From: DUPU01 sp050952465
Lineage (GTDB): Bacteria; Bacillota; Dehalobacteriia; Dehalobacteriales; Dehalobacteriaceae
Direction: 5' to 3'
Length of the DNA stretch: 64,000 bases
NCBI GenBank assembly: GCA_050952465.1
Contig: JBMNKZ010000008.1
Span: 186,001-250,000, forward strand
Position 1 is the stretch's first letter. Every line of letters begins with the position of its first letter. Of this stretch, positions 60,828-64,000 are shown piece after piece. Both the position numbers and the translations under genes were made by a program. The notes beneath the pieces are model-generated. The model saw nothing but the letters and a program-made list of their open reading frames with translations. It ran no database searches and was not told the origin of the DNA.

Positions 60828-61913
60828 ATGAAAAGAAATGAATTTCATTTAGATGAAATGACTCCCTTGGAAAGGTCAAAAGCTATAAGACGGGGAGAGA
60901 GTTTTGACCGTCTGCCTTGTAACCCGTCCCTGGGGGAGCAGCCGACCCGATTAATAGGAGTTACCGTGTCTCAATATCTAAATGACCCCCAAATAATGGC
61001 GGAAGCCCAAATCGCGGCTTTTAAGACTTACGGTCAAGACGGAGTGGGGGTCGGACCGGATCTCTTTGGGTTAGCGGAAGCATTAGGGGCAAAGATGATA
61101 TACTCTACCGATAATATACCCCAGGTGGGTGAGCCCTATATTAAAAGTTTGAATGATATTGAAAATATAAGAATAATTGACCCGAAAAAAGAGGGGAGAT
61201 TTCATCTATATTTTGAGGCATTAGATATTTTACAAGATAAAATTGGCTCCCTGGTGAAAGTAGGTACCGGTATCGGTGGCCCTTTTACGACAGCCGCCTT
61301 ATTAAGAGGTACAGTCCAGTTTTTACGTGATATGATTAATGATCCCGCTGCTGTCCATCGTCTTTTAAACTTGATGACAGAAAACATTTTGAGATATATG
61401 GAAGTATGCTGGGAAAAAGGATTTATCACAAGTATTGGCGAGCCCTTAGCCTCCGGTAATGTAATTAGTCCAGTTCATTTCCGCGAATTTGTCCTGCCCT
61501 ATTTACAAATAATTGGTAATTGGTTTCAGGATAAAATGGGAAAAGGCTTTTCCCTGCATATTTGTGGAAAAACCAAAGATATTTGGCATGACATAGCAGA
61601 TGCTGGAGCAGCGAGCCTAAGCCTGGATAACGTGGAGGACTTGGAAGAGGCCAAAAAAATTATCGGTCATCGACTGGCTTTAAAAGGTAATGTTCCACCT
61701 GTAGAAGTGATGTTATATGGGGAGCGGGAGGATATTATGGGGGCTGCAAAAGCTTGTATTATGAAAGCCTTTGACAATCCCAAAGGATATTCATTGGGAA
61801 CAGGGTGCAGGATTCCCCTACATACTAAGCCCGAAAATATTGTGGCATTATTGGATGGGGCACGGGTTTATGGAAAAATGCCTGTGGAAAGAAATTTTGA
61901 TTGGAGTATTTAA
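60828..61913 (+). CDS. MtaA-like methyltransferase (uroporphyrinogen decarboxylase fold)
   Basis: 361 aa. MTPLERSKAIRRGESFDRLPCNP is the typical N-terminus; the zinc motif HICGKT with a later cysteine (GTGCRIP) fits MtaA/MtbA corrinoid:thiol methyltransferases rather than HemE. ATG 60828 is chosen over the open frame from 60789. Its presence between a PsuG-like enzyme and a sugar importer is odd: it may remove a methyl group from the imported nucleoside-like substrate (inference). No corrinoid protein is adjacent. Confidence 0.78.
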   Translation: MKRNEFHLDEMTPLERSKAIRRGESFDRLPCNPSLGEQPTRLIGVTVSQYLNDPQIMAEAQIAAFKTYGQDGVGVGPDLFGLAEALGAKMIYSTDNIPQVGEPYIKSLNDIENIRIIDPKKEGRFHLYFEALDILQDKIGSLVKVGTGIGGPFTTAALLRGTVQFLRDMINDPAAVHRLLNLMTENILRYMEVCWEKGFITSIGEPLASGNVISPVHFREFVLPYLQIIGNWFQDKMGKGFSLHICGKTKDIWHDIADAGAASLSLDNVEDLEEAKKIIGHRLALKGNVPPVEVMLYGEREDIMGAAKACIMKAFDNPKGYSLGTGCRIPLHTKPENIVALLDGARVYGKMPVERNFDWSI

Positions 61914-61915
61914 AA

Positions 61916-62659
61916 ATGTCCGGTGCAGAATATTTTTTAGAAGTTCGCAATATCTATAAAGGATTTGGCCATGTCATGGCTTTAAACGGAGTAAGCATGC
62001 AGGCGGCACAGGGTGAAATCCTGGCAATTGTAGGTGATAATGGGGCAGGTAAATCCACGCTCATCAAGATATTGTCCGGAGTACTGGTTCCGGATGCAGG
62101 TGAAATCGTCATTGACGGGAAGCCCTATGCTGCGATGACCCCAAAAGCAGCCTTAAAAGCAGGTATTTCCACAGTCTACCAGGATCTGGCCCTGGCCAAT
62201 AGTCGGGATGTAGCAGCAAATATTTTTCTCGGCAGAGAGTTGACCAAGAGAGGATTTCTTAATAACAAGAGTATGTATGTTCAAGCTGAACAATTGATTC
62301 GTGATTTAGGCATCGCGATACCGGATGTCAGAATGCCGGTTGCAGTTTTAAGCGGCGGTCAAAGGCAGGGAGTTGCTGTTGCTCGCGCCGTGCATCAGGG
62401 AGGTAAATTTTTTATCTTCGATGAACCTACTGCAGCCATGGGTCTTACCGAAACAGCCACCGTAATGGGTTTAATTAAAAAGTTGGCAAAGGAAGGTTTC
62501 GGGGTTATTATCATCAGTCATAATCTGCCCCAGGTGTTTGAAATTTCCCACCGGATATGTGTGATGCGTCACGGAAAGGTAGTGGGTATGGTCAAAACAG
62601 CAGATACTGCCATAGGAGAAATAGTAGCTATGATTACCGGAGCGGTGAATATATCATGA
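61916..62659 (+). CDS. Sugar/nucleoside ABC transporter ATP-binding protein (single RbsA-type domain)
   Basis: 247 aa. Walker A GDNGAGKST, Q-loop YQDLALAN, signature LSGGQRQGVAVARAV, Walker B FFIFDEPTAAMG, H-loop IISHN. It has one ATPase domain, unlike the double RbsA. Two bases after the MtaA-like stop codon; its stop overlaps the permease start (ATGA). Confidence 0.92.
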   Translation: MSGAEYFLEVRNIYKGFGHVMALNGVSMQAAQGEILAIVGDNGAGKSTLIKILSGVLVPDAGEIVIDGKPYAAMTPKAALKAGISTVYQDLALANSRDVAANIFLGRELTKRGFLNNKSMYVQAEQLIRDLGIAIPDVRMPVAVLSGGQRQGVAVARAVHQGGKFFIFDEPTAAMGLTETATVMGLIKKLAKEGFGVIIISHNLPQVFEISHRICVMRHGKVVGMVKTADTAIGEIVAMITGAVNIS

Positions 62660-63675
62660 AAAATACACAAACTGTAAATCAAACAAACCCGGTCCTTTTT
62701 AAAAACATTTTTTTTCAGCAATTTGCCACCAGGATTTTACTGATAGCAGTTTTGCTTTTAATGGTTACCGTATTGACCTTTTCTTCCGAACATTTTTTGA
62801 CCTGGAAAAACATCAAAAATATTCTCAATTTGGCGTCCACCTATCTGCTTCTGTCCGTAGGCATGACCTTTGTAATTTGTGCCGGTGGAATTGATCTTTC
62901 TGTTGGATCTATCATGGCCATGAGTGCGGTAGTAATGGGTTTTGCCATGAAAGGAGCTGTGCCCACGGGACCCGCTATTCTTTTAGGATTATTAACCGGG
63001 GCCATGATTGGTGCAGCTAATGGTCTGATTATCTCCAAGGTCGGGATCAATGCTCTAATCGCTACCTTAAGCATGATGTCTATTGTGCGGGGCTCAGTAA
63101 TACTGCTCACTGATGGCAGGCCGATTTTCGGCTTTGACAGTTCTTTTACCTTTTGGGGGGGAGCCGAATCTATCTTTAGTCCTTTAGGGTGGGAGGGTAC
63201 TCTGGTTAGCACTGTTAATCCGCCTATCGCTCTCGCTTTGCTGGTAACCTTTTTGGGCTGGGTTGTTTTAGAAAAAACTAAGCTGGGTAGGTACTGCTTT
63301 GTGCTGGGCAGTAATGAAGCTGCTTTACATCAAAACGGGGTCAATACCATCACCTATAAAGTATTGATTTATGCCCTTTCCGGATTCTGTGCAGCCATGA
63401 CCGGGTTTATTGTCGCAGCCCGGCTTAATACCTGTGAACCGTTGGCTGGGATGGGATATGAGATGGATGCTATTGCGGCGGTAGTGTTGGGCGGTACTCT
63501 AATCCAGGGAGGCAGCGGTAGCATCAGCGGTACCTTCATCGCTTGCTTGATCTTGGCTGTCATGCGTAACGGCTTGACTATTCTCTCTATATCATCCAAT
63601 TACCAGCAACTCTTAACAGGCTCGATTGTGATGATAGCGGTTGCTGTTTCTGAAATCAAAAGAAGAAAGGGGTAG
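62656..63675 (+). CDS. Sugar/nucleoside ABC transporter permease (RbsC type)
   Basis: 339 aa with about nine to ten spans. LLSVGMTFVICAGGIDLSVGSIMAMSAVV and AVVLGGTLIQGGSGSISGTFIACLILAVMRNGL are the RbsC/BPD_transp_2 signatures. No binding-protein gene is seen before the window end; it may follow. The open frame from 62557 is trimmed to ATG 62656. Confidence 0.92.
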   Translation: MKNTQTVNQTNPVLFKNIFFQQFATRILLIAVLLLMVTVLTFSSEHFLTWKNIKNILNLASTYLLLSVGMTFVICAGGIDLSVGSIMAMSAVVMGFAMKGAVPTGPAILLGLLTGAMIGAANGLIISKVGINALIATLSMMSIVRGSVILLTDGRPIFGFDSSFTFWGGAESIFSPLGWEGTLVSTVNPPIALALLVTFLGWVVLEKTKLGRYCFVLGSNEAALHQNGVNTITYKVLIYALSGFCAAMTGFIVAARLNTCEPLAGMGYEMDAIAAVVLGGTLIQGGSGSISGTFIACLILAVMRNGLTILSISSNYQQLLTGSIVMIAVAVSEIKRRKG

Positions 63676-63684
63676 GAATACGAT

Positions 63685-64000
63685 ATGTCTCAATTGTTTG
63701 TAAAGCCAAAAGTGCTCACCTTGGGCGCTGTTGCCATGGATATTGTCCTGGAAACCCAGATGCTACCTCAAGACGATGGTTTTTCCCTGATTGAGGCAGA
63801 AAGATTGGTGCCTGGTGGAAGTAGTTCTAATGTGTCTGTGGCTCTCAGTTTGATGGGGTCAGAGGTATATCAAACCGGCCAGATCGGTGACGATAACCTG
63901 GGTAATATTTTTGCCGCAGATTTAAGAGCAAGTGGCGTGAAAACAGATTACCTGGCCGTGAAAAAAGGCGGTACCACTCTCCATACTTATATTATTACAG
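63685..64000 (+). CDS. PfkB-family carbohydrate kinase (3' end outside window)
   Basis: The first 105 residues of a ribokinase/PfkB protein: VLTLGAVAMDIVLE, LVPGGSSSNVSVALSLMGSEVYQTGQIGDDNLGNIFAADLRASGVKTDYLAV match the family N-terminus (GG..N and GxDxxG). In company of PsuG the natural role is pseudouridine kinase (PsuK-like), but other nucleosides or sugars fit. Truncated by the window. Confidence 0.85.
   Translation, partial: MSQLFVKPKVLTLGAVAMDIVLETQMLPQDDGFSLIEAERLVPGGSSSNVSVALSLMGSEVYQTGQIGDDNLGNIFAADLRASGVKTDYLAVKKGGTTLHTYIIT

Overview
The window is chromosomal DNA of an anaerobic, low-to-mid GC Gram-positive bacterium, most likely a clostridial/Peptococcaceae-type organism. The evidence is the order yvcK-whiA-rpoN, then gap-pgk-tpiA-gpmI-eno-secG, then rnr-smpB-ssrA; strong AGGAGG-type ribosome sites with many TTG/GTG starts; SLH-type S-layer anchoring; and anaerobe-specific proteins (double-cubane reductases, corrinoid/MtaA-type proteins, membrane pyrophosphatase, selenoproteins). 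The exact genus is a guess; corrinoid- and selenium-rich relatives of Dehalobacterium or Desulfitobacterium fit.

Layout. 0-4.6 kb: yvcK (probably cut by the window edge), whiA, an acyltransferase, a DUF1405 membrane protein and rpoN. 4.9-8.4 kb: a two-component system whose kinase carries a corrinoid-binding module plus a PocR sensor domain, with an AraC-type response regulator. 8.6-15 kb: the lower glycolysis operon and secG. 15-24 kb: K+-dependent-type membrane pyrophosphatase, thioesterase, HD hydrolase, iscS-thiI, rnr, smpB and tmRNA. 24-33.8 kb: an MFS-LuxR regulator, a small membrane protein and a giant SLH-anchored metzincin-like surface protein.

33.8-60 kb is the accessory region and holds the most interesting content. 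It contains: a double-cubane reductase with a frameshifted activator; two copies of a tiny TOBE/molbindin gene (complement 35967-36188 and 45730-45951), each with two in-frame TGA codons and a conserved hairpin, read here as two-selenocysteine selenoproteins invisible to ordinary ORF callers; an eight-gene locus at 36.4-42.2 kb matching what I remember as the SAO (selenocysteine-assisted organometal) neighbourhood, whose ABC permease is also interrupted by a TGA and whose efflux permease has a -1 frameshift; two near-identical selenium-trafficking cassettes (yedE-cysteine desulfurase-tusA-DUF3343 at 42.8-45.6 and 55.5-58.3 kb); an operon of a TIM-barrel protein, TudS-like desulfidase, MtaA-like protein and amino-acid ABC transporter; and a methyltransferase/FecBCD-type uptake operon behind a repeat-containing attenuator-like leader. 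A common promoter-like motif (GATAA-rich block plus TTGGAC) stands before five of these units and suggests co-regulation.

60-64 kb: a pseudouridine-phosphate-glycosidase-like gene, an MtaA-like gene, a sugar/nucleoside ABC transporter and a PfkB kinase cut by the window end, together resembling a C-nucleoside catabolic operon. No tRNA or rRNA gene, insertion sequence or CRISPR array was seen.
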